A stretch of DNA of 26,505 nt, from assembly GCA_964522095.1 (NCBI GenBank), contig CAZFSO010000028.1, forward strand, positions 1 to 26,505. The letters are read 5' to 3'. The translations under genes and the position numbers were made by a program. This DNA comes from UBA6054 sp964522095. GTDB lineage: Bacteria > Planctomycetota > Phycisphaerae > Phycisphaerales > UBA1924. Of this stretch, positions 11,161 through 18,900 are shown piece after piece (position 1 is the first letter of the stretch; each line of letters starts with the position of its first letter). Below the pieces are notes generated by a model, which was not told the origin of the DNA, did not search any database, and saw only the letters and a program-made list of their open reading frames with translations.

Positions 11161-12528
11161 ATGAGAACTGCCGCCGTGACGACCTGCCTGCTCGCGCTCG
11201 CCCTGGGCGCGGGGGACGCGCTCGCCTGGGACCCGCCCGCCGGGGACTGGTCGAAGTCCCACGAGACCGATCTGCGCGTGATGACCTGGAACGTCGGCGA
11301 CGGCATCTGCCGCACCGCCGAGAAGTCCGACGCCTTCAACGCGTGGAACGCGCTCGTGCGCGTCGTCGCGGCCATCCAGCCCGACGTGCTGATCATCCAG
11401 GAGGCCGGCGACAACGAGGGCAACGGGACCGGGTCCGGCGTGGACACGGTCGCCCAACTCGAGCAGGTCGTCGGGCTGTTCGTCCGCGGCGGGGCCGACC
11501 CCTTCCGGGGCGGGCAGGTCGGCAGTTTCGTGCAGAAGTTCGCGCCCGAATACGACCTGCCCCACGTCTTCGTCAACAGCGTGACCGACAACTACAACCG
11601 CAACGTGATCCTCTCGCGCCACCCGTTCGCCTCGCTCAACGGGGGCCCCGCGCTGGTCAACAACTTCGTGATGGGCGCCGACGCGTACGCGCCGGGGCCC
11701 AACGGCGGCATCCGCGGGTTCATGTTCGCGCAGATCGACCTGCCCGACGACGCCTACGCGGGCGACCTCGTCGTCGGCAACGCGCACCTCAAATCCGGCT
11801 GGTCCGGCGCGGACGCGCAGGAGCGGCTGGCGGCCGCGAAGAACACGGCGTACTTCATCGACCAGTACTACAACGGCGCGGGGGTCGGGGTCAGCAACCC
11901 GGCCGGCAAGGTGTTCTTCCCCAACGTCGGCGACGTGCTCGACGCGCACACGCCTGTCGTCTGGGGCGGCGACTTCAACCAGCAGCCCGGGTCCGGCTCG
12001 CAGCGCGGCCCGGTCGAGTGGATGACCCAGGCCGAGTTCGTCGGCGGGCAGGACGGCACCGACCGCGACCGCTCGGACGCCGCCCGGGACTTCGCGGCCC
12101 ATCCGATCTCCGGCGAGACGAGCACGCAGGGCTCGAACTCCAAACTCGATTACCTGTGCTGGCAGGATTCGATCGCCCAGGCCCGCCGGGCGTTCGTGTT
12201 CCGGTCGACCGGCGTCGGCATGACGCAGGCGGCGATCCCCTACCCGGTGTCGGGGTTCCCCAACTCGCCCGCGGCGGCGTCGGGGATCGCGTCCGACCAC
12301 CGGCCGGTGGTGGTCGACTTCATCCTGCCCGCTGCGCCGTCGCACCCGGGCTGCACGATCGCCGATCTCGCCGAGCCGTTCGGCGCGGTGGACCTGTTCG
12401 ACCTGCTGGCCTTCCTCGACGCCTACAGCACCGGTGCGCCGGCCGCGGACGTCGCCGAGCCCGCCGGGGTGGACCTGTTCGACCTGCTGGCGTACCTCGA
12501 CCTGTTCGCGGCGGGCTGCCCCGATTGA
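11161..12528 (+). CDS. secreted endonuclease/exonuclease/phosphatase-family protein with dockerin-like C-terminus
   Basis: A 455-residue exported enzyme. Residues 1-22 are a signal peptide ending ALA. The catalytic domain (about 36-390) has the fold's motifs in order: VMTWNVGDG (Asn44), LIIQEAGDN (Glu81), NRNVILSRHPF, VGNAHLKSGW (His209), WGGDFNQQPG (Asp271, Asn273), SKLDYL, and ASDHRPVVVDF (Asp379, His380). Secreted members include extracellular DNases and phosphatases; the substrate is not evident. The C-terminal 55 residues are two dockerin-like repeats, DLAEPFGAVDLFDLLAFLDAY and DVAEPAGVDLFDLLAYLD, ending GCPD. Here the loop positions that hold Asn/Ser in the preceding protein are replaced by Ala-Glu-Pro, so calcium binding may be weakened. 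A GGAG Shine-Dalgarno lies five bases before the ATG. Confidence 0.9.
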   Translation: MRTAAVTTCLLALALGAGDALAWDPPAGDWSKSHETDLRVMTWNVGDGICRTAEKSDAFNAWNALVRVVAAIQPDVLIIQEAGDNEGNGTGSGVDTVAQLEQVVGLFVRGGADPFRGGQVGSFVQKFAPEYDLPHVFVNSVTDNYNRNVILSRHPFASLNGGPALVNNFVMGADAYAPGPNGGIRGFMFAQIDLPDDAYAGDLVVGNAHLKSGWSGADAQERLAAAKNTAYFIDQYYNGAGVGVSNPAGKVFFPNVGDVLDAHTPVVWGGDFNQQPGSGSQRGPVEWMTQAEFVGGQDGTDRDRSDAARDFAAHPISGETSTQGSNSKLDYLCWQDSIAQARRAFVFRSTGVGMTQAAIPYPVSGFPNSPAAASGIASDHRPVVVDFILPAAPSHPGCTIADLAEPFGAVDLFDLLAFLDAYSTGAPAADVAEPAGVDLFDLLAYLDLFAAGCPD

Positions 12529-12532
12529 GGCG

Positions 12533-13021
12533 TCAGGGCTTTCCGGGCTGGTCGCGCAGGGCGCGGACCTCCTCGATCGCCGCCTCGAGTTCGCGCTTCA
12601 TCGCGCGGACGCGCAGCAGCGACCGCACGCGGGTGAGCAGTTCGAGTTTGTTGACCGGCTTGGTCAGGAAGTCGTCCGCGCCCGCGTCGACCGCGCGTTC
12701 CACGTCGCCGACCTCGTTCAGCGCGGTGACCATGATGATCGGGATGTCGCGCGTGGCGGGGTCCTGCTTGATGCGTTCGCAGACCTGGAACCCGCTCATG
12801 CGCGGCATCATGATGTCGAGCAGCACGATGTCCGGCGGCTCGCTCGCGACCGACGCCAGGGCCTCGGTCCCGTCGCGGGCGACGCGGACGGGCCCGCCGA
12901 GTTCGTCCAGGTATGCCTGGACCAGTTCGAGGTTGTGCTCGTTGTCGTCGACGACCAGGATGCCCTTGTGGGCGATCCTTCCGGCGGTCGCGTCGGTCGT
13001 GGGTGCGTTGGATTCCGGCAT
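12533..13021 (-). CDS. receiver-only response regulator
   Basis: A 162-residue protein consisting of one phosphoacceptor receiver domain (about 19-140): KGILVVDDNEHN with acidic pair Asp25-Asp26, IVLLDIMMP with phospho-Asp69, IIMVTA with Thr99 and FLTKPVNK with Lys121. No DNA-binding or enzymatic output domain follows; the last 30 residues (MKRELEAAIEEVRALRDQ) look like a short coiled coil. The sequence is close to PleD-type receivers. Such proteins relay phosphate or act by protein contact; the partner is unknown and no histidine kinase is in the window. The ATG follows a GGAGG Shine-Dalgarno. The stop lies four bases from that of the convergent nuclease-fold gene. Confidence 0.92.
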   Translation of the reverse strand: MPESNAPTTDATAGRIAHKGILVVDDNEHNLELVQAYLDELGGPVRVARDGTEALASVASEPPDIVLLDIMMPRMSGFQVCERIKQDPATRDIPIIMVTALNEVGDVERAVDAGADDFLTKPVNKLELLTRVRSLLRVRAMKRELEAAIEEVRALRDQPGKP

Positions 13022-13155
13022 GACGCCTCCGTTTGGGCTGAACTCGTCGGACGCGTGGGCCCGCCCGGACGCCTAATCTTTGCCAGCCCGAGGCCCCCAC
13101 GACACCGCGGGGCCCGACCTGTGCCAATCCGACCCTGACTCACGGAGCCGAACCC

Positions 13156-13530
13156 TTGGGCGCCCGGTCCGATCCATACCTGCCCCCAGCCCCCGAGACG
13201 CTGTTCGCGCCGCTGCCCGACGAGGTCCGGGCGCTGGCCGCGGGCGCGTCCAAGCGCCTGGGACGCAGGGCGGCCACGGTGCGCGTCGACCCGTGGGGGT
13301 GGGTGCAGCGGCTGGGCGACCCGGCGGGGGCGGTCTACCTGTTCCCGCGCGCCGATCGCCTGGTGGTCGTGGCACGCCTGCCCAGGCCGGCGTTCGAGGC
13401 CGGCTCGAACAAGGCGACCAGCGCCTGCCTGACGGCGGCGTCGTGCGTGGGCGACGCGATCTGGGCCGAGTGGACGGTCGGCACGCGCCCCGCGTTCGAG
13501 GCGGTGTTCGACCTGATCATGGCCGGCTGA
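13156..13530 (+). CDS. hypothetical protein, 124 residues
   Basis: An open frame starting at TTG, eight bases after a GGAG Shine-Dalgarno; no ATG is available near the start. It begins with a proline-rich stretch (YLPPAPETLFAPLPDEV), then a mixed alpha/beta region with VYLFPRADRLVVVARLPRPA and ACLTAASCVGDAIWAEW. There is no signal peptide or membrane segment. I do not recognise the family. Its placement between the response regulator and dacB, on the dacB strand with 79 bases to dacB, together with coding-like composition, supports a real gene. TAATCT at 13074-13079 could be a -10 element. Confidence 0.6.
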   Translation: MGARSDPYLPPAPETLFAPLPDEVRALAAGASKRLGRRAATVRVDPWGWVQRLGDPAGAVYLFPRADRLVVVARLPRPAFEAGSNKATSACLTAASCVGDAIWAEWTVGTRPAFEAVFDLIMAG

Positions 13531-13609
13531 CCGGGCTTTTCCGGCGTCCCGCGGGTGGAGCCGATCCGCCCGCCGGGCCGATGCATGGCAGGAAACCCCA
13601 GGAGGAACG

Positions 13610-15112
13610 ATGCAAGCAACCGCCTCGGCGTGGAAACTGATCGCGGGCGTCCTGCTGGGCGCGGTCTCGGCCGCGCTCGCCGGCCCCCTGGACGGGCGCG
13701 TCTCGTCGCTGATCGAGCGCGCGGACCTGGGGGCCGCCACCGTCAGCGTGCACGCCGTCGACCTGGACACGGGCGCGGAGATCGCGGCCCACCACGCCGA
13801 CCGGGCGGCGATCCCCGCGTCGAACATGAAACTGATCACCTCGGGCGCCGCCCTGCGGGTTCTCGGCACGGACTTCGTCTTCCGCACCGAGTTCCGGGTC
13901 GACGCGTCCGTCACCCCGCCGCGGCTGATCCTGGTCGGCTCCGGGGACCCGGCGCTCGGCGACCCTGAACTGCTCGAGCGCCCGGAGGTCGGCCTGACGC
14001 TCGACCGGCTGTTCGACCAGATCGCGGCGACGCTCAAGGCGCAGGGGGTCGAGCGCGTCTCGGAGATCGTGGTGGACGACCGCGTGTTCGACCGCGACTT
14101 CGTCCACGAGTCATGGCCCGCGGACCAGCTCAACCGCTGGTACTGCGCCGAGGTCGGGGGGCTGAACCTGCACCGCAACGTGGTGACGGTCTACACCGAG
14201 CCGACGACGGACGCGGGCTCGCCCATCACGACGCTCGTCCCCGACGCGCCCTGGATCGAACTGGCCAACCGCGCCCGGACGGACCGCGCGGGCACGAACA
14301 CGGCCTGGGTGTCGCGCCCGCAGCCCTCCGACTCGATGACCCTGCTCGGACGCGTGCGCACGCGCACCGACATCCAGGTGGCGATCCACAACCCCCCGCT
14401 GTACGCCGGGCGCGTGATCGCCAACGAACTGTCCAAGCGGGGCATCGCCGGGCCGGACCGCTGGGCGTGGGACCACGTGCGCCTCGCCGGGGAGACCGAC
14501 GCCTTCCCCGACGCCCGCACGCTGGTCGTCATCACCACGCCCATCGAGGAGGCCCTGCGCCGGGTCAACACCGACTCGCACAACCTCTACGCCGAGAGCC
14601 TGTTCAAGCGCCTCGGCCACGACGTGACCGGCGAGCCCGGCTCGTGGGCCAACGGGGCGGCCGTCGTGCGGATGGTCCTCTCCGACGCCCTCGGCCACGA
14701 GGTCGCCGAGTCGACCGGCGTCGCCGACGGCTCGGGCATGTCGCGCCTCAACCGCGTGCGGCCATCCACCCTGACCGCCCTCATGAGGTGGCTCGCGACG
14801 GACGCGGAACGCTGGGACGCCTTCGTCCGCTCCCTGGCCGTGCCCGGCGAGGGCACCCTGCGCTCCCGGTTCGGGTCGGCGGACCTGACGGCCAACCTGG
14901 CCGCCAAAAGCGGCTACCTCAACGGCGTCTACGCCCTCTCGGGCGTGCTGACCGACCCAGAGACCGGGCGGCGTGTGGGGTTCAGCATCCTGATCAACGA
15001 CGTGCCCGCGGGCAACCAGGCACGCAACGCCAGGCCGCTTCACGAGAAGATCGTCGCCGAACTCGACGCGTGGCTGGCAGCGAACCGGGCGCCGGTCAAC
15101 CTCGGCGGCTGA
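13610..15112 (+). CDS. dacB: D-alanyl-D-alanine carboxypeptidase/endopeptidase (PBP4, peptidase S13)
   Basis: A 500-residue penicillin-binding protein of the S13 family, normal in length, with an N-terminal signal segment (about 1-24, KLIAGVLLGAVSAALA). The three active-site motifs are present: S-N-M-K with nucleophile Ser71 and Lys74 (PASNMKLITSG), S-H-N at 323-325 (TDSHNLYAESL) and K-S-G at 433-435 (AAKSGYLNGV). DGSGMSRLN (373-381) and VGSGDPALG (109-117) are also characteristic. The enzyme trims D-Ala from peptidoglycan stem peptides and/or cuts cross-links in the periplasm, consistent with planctomycetes having peptidoglycan. The ATG follows AGGAGG. The stop lies two bases from that of the convergent ubiD-family gene. 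Confidence 0.95.
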   Translation: MQATASAWKLIAGVLLGAVSAALAGPLDGRVSSLIERADLGAATVSVHAVDLDTGAEIAAHHADRAAIPASNMKLITSGAALRVLGTDFVFRTEFRVDASVTPPRLILVGSGDPALGDPELLERPEVGLTLDRLFDQIAATLKAQGVERVSEIVVDDRVFDRDFVHESWPADQLNRWYCAEVGGLNLHRNVVTVYTEPTTDAGSPITTLVPDAPWIELANRARTDRAGTNTAWVSRPQPSDSMTLLGRVRTRTDIQVAIHNPPLYAGRVIANELSKRGIAGPDRWAWDHVRLAGETDAFPDARTLVVITTPIEEALRRVNTDSHNLYAESLFKRLGHDVTGEPGSWANGAAVVRMVLSDALGHEVAESTGVADGSGMSRLNRVRPSTLTALMRWLATDAERWDAFVRSLAVPGEGTLRSRFGSADLTANLAAKSGYLNGVYALSGVLTDPETGRRVGFSILINDVPAGNQARNARPLHEKIVAELDAWLAANRAPVNLGG

Positions 15113-15114
15113 CT

Positions 15115-17211
15115 TCAGCACTCCAGCGACGGCGACGACAGCACGGGGGGCCACGCCCGCACCGCCTGGCCGTTGCGGGCGTCCCCGGGCGTCTTGGGCG
15201 TCGCGTCGAACCCGACCCGGTCGCACCCGTGCGAGCGGTCCCACACGGCGTCGCGCCCGGTGTCGCTGTTCGCGACCCAGTGGAACAGGGCCGCGTGGTG
15301 GTCCTCGATCGGGACCGACCGCCCCAGCACCGCGACGAACCGGGCCGCCGTCGCCTGCGCGAACAGGTCGGCCAGGATCCGCTGGCCCAGCCCGGCGCGG
15401 TCCGGCTCGTTCAGATCGCGGTCGGCCCGGATGAACAGCCAGCCCGGCGCCCGGTCCGACGCCCAAGCGTCCAGCACGCCGGCGATGGCCCGGGCGCGGC
15501 GTTCGTCCTCGGCCCGCTCTTTCGGCGTGGGGGTCGCGTGCGGCTCGCCCAGCGGCCGGCCGTCCACGTCCTCCCCGTCCACCTTGCGCGTCGCGTCGAA
15601 GCCGATCTTCGTGCCCGAGCCCAGGCGCGGGGCGGCGTGGTCGAGGATGTCGAGCGCGCCAAGCACCCGCTCGACGTCGCGGGACGGCACGCAGTTGCGG
15701 CACACGGCGTCCAGCACCGCGGTGAGGTCGTGGCAGTCGACGCCCTCGTCCACCACGATCACCGTCTTCGTCCACGCCATCTGCCCCGCGCCCCACACGG
15801 CGTGCATCACCTTGCGGGCGTGCAGCGGGTACTGCTTGCGGATCCGCAGCACCGCGCAGTTGTGGAACGCCCCGAACATCGGCAGGTCGTAGTCGATGAT
15901 GTCCGGGATCAGCGTCTTCAGCAGCGGCAGCATGATCCGCTCGGTGGCCTTGCCCAGGTAGTAGTCCTCCTGCGGCGGCAGCCCCACGATTGTCGTGGGG
16001 TACACCGCGTTCCGGCGGTGTGTGATGGCCGAGACCTCGGTGATCGGATACCGGTCCGGCATCGAGTAGAACCCGGTGTGGTCGCCGAACGGGCCTTCGA
16101 ACACGGCGCCCGGACCCAACGGTGGCCCGGCTCGCCGAGCCGGGCCACCAGGAGGATCGCCGCGCGGATCCCATCCCGGGAAGCCCGCGTCCGTCCGCAC
16201 CCAGCCCTCGATCACGATCTCGGCGTCCGCGGGCACCCACAGCGGCACGGTCTTCGCTCGGCACAGGCGGATCCCGCGGCCGTTGAGGAACCCAGCCATC
16301 AGCAGTTCGCTGATCCCGGGCGGCAGGGGGCAGGTCGCCGCGTACGGCAGCACGCTCGGCCCGCCCAGGGCGATCGCCACGGGCATGGGCTTGCCGATCG
16401 CCTTCCAACTGCGCCAGTGGGCCGCGCCGTCGTGGTGCATGTGCCAGTGCATCGCGAGGCGGTCCTTGCCCAGCAACTGCACGCGGTACATGCCGATGTT
16501 GTGCGACTTGGCCACGCGGTGGGGTTTCGGCTCGTCGCGGTCTTCCGCGTGGATCGTGTGGACCCCGGCCAGCGTGATGAACCGGCCGCGGAACTCGGCC
16601 TCCCAGCGGGCCGCGTCGATGTCCGGGTGGCCCAGCCCGGGCACGTCGTCGTTGATCCCGGGTGGGTAGCCGACCGCCTCGTAATCCCCGTCGTGCTCCC
16701 AGCAGCGGATGATGCCAAGGCGCGTCAAATCAACCGCGTCGCCGGTCTTGACGACCTCCTGGCACCGCCCGGGCCCCTTGACCCGCTTGGGCCCGATCTT
16801 CAGAAGCGGCAGGAACTGACGCGCCTTGGCGACGGCCTCAGCCAGCGACCGCGGCGGCTCGGGCTTGACCAGTTCCCCGATCGTCTCACCGATCGCGTCA
16901 AACGCCCCCCCCGCCCCTCCGCCCCCCCCCGCCAACGCCATCTCCATCCGCCGGTACGACCCAAACGCGTTGATCAGCACCGGGAAGTCCGAGCCCGGCA
17001 CGTTCTCGAAGAGCAGCGCCCGCCCGCCGTAGGCGTGGAACTCCGGATCGTTGCGCCGCGACGCGTCGGAACCGGGGCTCGTCGCCCGCGACTTGCTCTC
17101 GCGGTCCGCCCGCCGGGCGACCTCCAGGACCGCCGAGACCGGCTCCTTGACGCGCACAATCTCCCCGGCGGATTCGAGCGCTGCGACGAACGATGCCAGA
17201 TCGGGATACAT
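15115..17211 (-). CDS. UbiD-family (prenylated-FMN) decarboxylase
   Basis: A 698-residue member of the UbiD family, which uses prenylated FMN to (de)carboxylate aromatic or unsaturated acids; many members act in ubiquinone or menaquinone synthesis. Features: MYPDLASFVAALESAGEIVR start, KSHNIGMYRVQLLGKDRLA (about 235-253), PMPVAIALGGPS, EIVIEGWV (331-338) and EGPFGDHTGFYS (372-383) with the family glutamate. It is longer than the usual 490-630 residues. One extra stretch, about 344-368, contains a perfect DNA palindrome; a Gly-rich loop at 95-102 is encoded by long C runs. The ATG at 17211 is chosen because it gives the family N-terminus; the GTG at 17247 would overlap the divergent gene. No Shine-Dalgarno; TATCCT lies eight bases upstream. 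No ubiX-type prenyltransferase is nearby. Confidence 0.92.
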   Translation of the reverse strand: MYPDLASFVAALESAGEIVRVKEPVSAVLEVARRADRESKSRATSPGSDASRRNDPEFHAYGGRALLFENVPGSDFPVLINAFGSYRRMEMALAGGGGGAGGAFDAIGETIGELVKPEPPRSLAEAVAKARQFLPLLKIGPKRVKGPGRCQEVVKTGDAVDLTRLGIIRCWEHDGDYEAVGYPPGINDDVPGLGHPDIDAARWEAEFRGRFITLAGVHTIHAEDRDEPKPHRVAKSHNIGMYRVQLLGKDRLAMHWHMHHDGAAHWRSWKAIGKPMPVAIALGGPSVLPYAATCPLPPGISELLMAGFLNGRGIRLCRAKTVPLWVPADAEIVIEGWVRTDAGFPGWDPRGDPPGGPARRAGPPLGPGAVFEGPFGDHTGFYSMPDRYPITEVSAITHRRNAVYPTTIVGLPPQEDYYLGKATERIMLPLLKTLIPDIIDYDLPMFGAFHNCAVLRIRKQYPLHARKVMHAVWGAGQMAWTKTVIVVDEGVDCHDLTAVLDAVCRNCVPSRDVERVLGALDILDHAAPRLGSGTKIGFDATRKVDGEDVDGRPLGEPHATPTPKERAEDERRARAIAGVLDAWASDRAPGWLFIRADRDLNEPDRAGLGQRILADLFAQATAARFVAVLGRSVPIEDHHAALFHWVANSDTGRDAVWDRSHGCDRVGFDATPKTPGDARNGQAVRAWPPVLSSPSLEC
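16121..16149. repeat. perfect 13-bp inverted repeat inside the ubiD-family coding sequence
   Basis: GGTGGCCCGGCTC, loop GCC, then its exact reverse complement GAGCCGGGCCACC. It encodes GGPARRAGPP in the decarboxylase and sits within a stretch of about 25 residues extra to the family, between EIVIEGWV and EGPFGDHTG. The composition and symmetry resemble a repetitive extragenic palindrome that has entered a gene. Confidence 0.8.
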
Positions 17212-17219
17212 TGTGTCTG

Positions 17220-17225
17220 AGGATA
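17220..17225 (-). promoter_or_regulatory. -10-like hexamer for the ubiD-family gene
   Basis: Minus-strand TATCCT ends eight bases before the ATG at 17211, which has no Shine-Dalgarno. It overlaps the start of the divergent methyltransferase gene. No -35 was recognised. Confidence 0.3.
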
Positions 17226-17890
17226 TGACCACGCCCAACCCAGCCACCCCGTCGCCCGTCCCCCCGCCCGTCCACGAGGCCGCCGCCCGGCGCGACTGGC
17301 CGGCCTACTTCGACCGCATGGAGGGCAAGCCCCCACGCGCCACGCTGCTGCTCGCGCTGGAAAAGTTCGGGCCGGTCGACCCGGCCGCGCCCCCGCTGGC
17401 CGCCGACCTCGGCTGCGGCGCGGGGCGCGACACCGAGGCGATGCTCAACGCGGGCTGGCGCGTGTGGGCCCGCGACGGCAGCGAAGACGCCATCCGGCGC
17501 GTCCGCGTTCGCCCGGCCTGCAAGGACGCGATCGAGAATGGGCGTCTCGACGTCGGCGTGGCGCCGTTCGAGACGGTCGCGATCCCGCCGGTGCGGCTGG
17601 TCAACGCCAGTTTCGCCCTGCCCTTCTGCCCGCCGGCGCACTTCCCGGCGCTGTGGGCCAGGATCGACGCCGCCATCCTGAGCGGGGGCCGCTTCGCCGG
17701 CCAGTTCTTCGGCGACCGCGACGACTGGGCGATTCTTGAGGACCGCACCCACCTGACGCGGGCGGAAACCCTCGCCCTCTTCGGCCAATACGTGCTGGAG
17801 CACTTCGAGGAGGAAGACCGCCCCTCCTCCTACACCGCCGAGTTCCACAAGCACTGGCACGTCTTCCACATTGTCGCGAGGAAACGATGA
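17225..17890 (+). CDS. SAM-dependent class I methyltransferase
   Basis: A 221-residue protein with the SAM-binding motif I AADLGCGAGRDTEAM (59-73), an acidic residue after the second strand (ARDGS, 83-87) and VNASFALPFCPP further on. The N-terminal 18 residues are proline-rich. The pattern resembles small TehB-like methyltransferases, but the substrate is unknown. GAGGA lies only one base before the ATG, too close for a normal Shine-Dalgarno; TACATT lies 12 bases upstream. The stop overlaps the ATP-binding protein start as ATGA, so the three downstream genes are probably translated together. The last residues (HWHVFHIVARKR) close a typical beta strand. Confidence 0.85.
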   Translation: MTTPNPATPSPVPPPVHEAAARRDWPAYFDRMEGKPPRATLLLALEKFGPVDPAAPPLAADLGCGAGRDTEAMLNAGWRVWARDGSEDAIRRVRVRPACKDAIENGRLDVGVAPFETVAIPPVRLVNASFALPFCPPAHFPALWARIDAAILSGGRFAGQFFGDRDDWAILEDRTHLTRAETLALFGQYVLEHFEEEDRPSSYTAEFHKHWHVFHIVARKR

Positions 17891-18900
17891 CCGCGATCCA
17901 ACTCACCGGCGTCGAGAAGGTTTACAAGGGACGCGTCCACGCCCTCCGCGGCGTGGACCTGACCGTCCACCCCGGCGAGGTCTTCGGCCTGCTGGGTCCC
18001 AACGGCGCGGGCAAGTCGACGCTGGTCAAGATCCTCATGACGGTCATCCGGCCCACCGCCTGCCAAGGCACGGTTCTGGGCAGGCCCGTCGGGCACCGGC
18101 CGACTCTGGCCCGCATCGGCTACCTGCCAGAGCACCACCGCTTCCCGCCCTACCTCAAGGGACGCGAGGTGCTCGAGTTCTTCGCCGCCATGTCCGGCGT
18201 TCCCCGGCAGGTCCGTCGCACGCGGTCCGCCGAACTGCTCGAACTCGTCGGCATGAGCGCGTGGGGCCACAAGAAGATCGGCGGCTACTCCAAGGGCATG
18301 CGTCAGCGCGTCGGCATCGCCCAGGCCCTCATGAACGACCCCGAACTCGTCCTGCTCGACGAGCCCACCGACGGGGTCGACCCCGTCGGCCGTCGCGAGA
18401 TCCGCGGCATCCTCGCCCGCATGAAGGACGAGGGGCGGGCGGTGTTCCTCAACAGCCACCTGCTCAGCGAGATCGAGATGGTCTGCGACCGCGTGGCCAT
18501 CATGGTGCAGGGCAAGGTGCTGCGACAGGGGACCGTGGGCGAACTGACGGGCGGGGCCGACGGCCTGGGCGGGGGCTACGCCATCGCCGCCGCCGGGGCG
18601 TTCACCGATGAGCACCACGAGGCCGTCCGCACCGCCGCGGGCGGGCGGGAGGTGGTCATCGAATCCAACCGGGTCGTCATCCGCACCGACGACCCCCACG
18701 CCGTGCAGCCGGCCATCGACGCCCTCCGCGCCCGCGGCGTGGTGCTGGCCTCCGTCGCGCCGGTCCGCGTCAGCCTGGAGGACCTGTTCATGCAGACGGT
18801 CGAGTCCGACGCCTCGCACGGCCGCCCCGGCGCCGCCTCAAACCCCGACAAAGGCGCCGACAAGCACGCCGACAAGCACACCAGGGGGGCCCGCCCGTGA
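17887..18900 (+). CDS. ABC transporter ATP-binding protein
   Basis: A 337-residue ATPase subunit of an ABC-2-type exporter. Walker A GPNGAGKST (37-45), Q-loop equivalent GYLPEHH (78-84), signature YSKGMRQR (134-141), Walker B LVLLDEP (154-160) and switch His191 are all intact. After about residue 215 comes the C-terminal domain common in drug/nodulation-type exporters (ALRARGVVLASVAPVRVSLEDLF). The last 25 residues form a charged tail with DKGADKHADKH. Start ATG and the methyltransferase stop overlap by four bases, as do its stop and the GTG of the permease gene. The pair is expected to form a membrane exporter or a gliding/membrane-remodelling type ABC complex; the substrate is unknown. Confidence 0.94.
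   Translation: MTAIQLTGVEKVYKGRVHALRGVDLTVHPGEVFGLLGPNGAGKSTLVKILMTVIRPTACQGTVLGRPVGHRPTLARIGYLPEHHRFPPYLKGREVLEFFAAMSGVPRQVRRTRSAELLELVGMSAWGHKKIGGYSKGMRQRVGIAQALMNDPELVLLDEPTDGVDPVGRREIRGILARMKDEGRAVFLNSHLLSEIEMVCDRVAIMVQGKVLRQGTVGELTGGADGLGGGYAIAAAGAFTDEHHEAVRTAAGGREVVIESNRVVIRTDDPHAVQPAIDALRARGVVLASVAPVRVSLEDLFMQTVESDASHGRPGAASNPDKGADKHADKHTRGARP

Noticed and set aside
14113..17220. A 1035-codon + strand open frame across dacB and the ubiD-family gene.
   Set aside because: It overlaps two certain genes in other frames and consists of Arg/Pro/Ala/His-rich low-complexity sequence.
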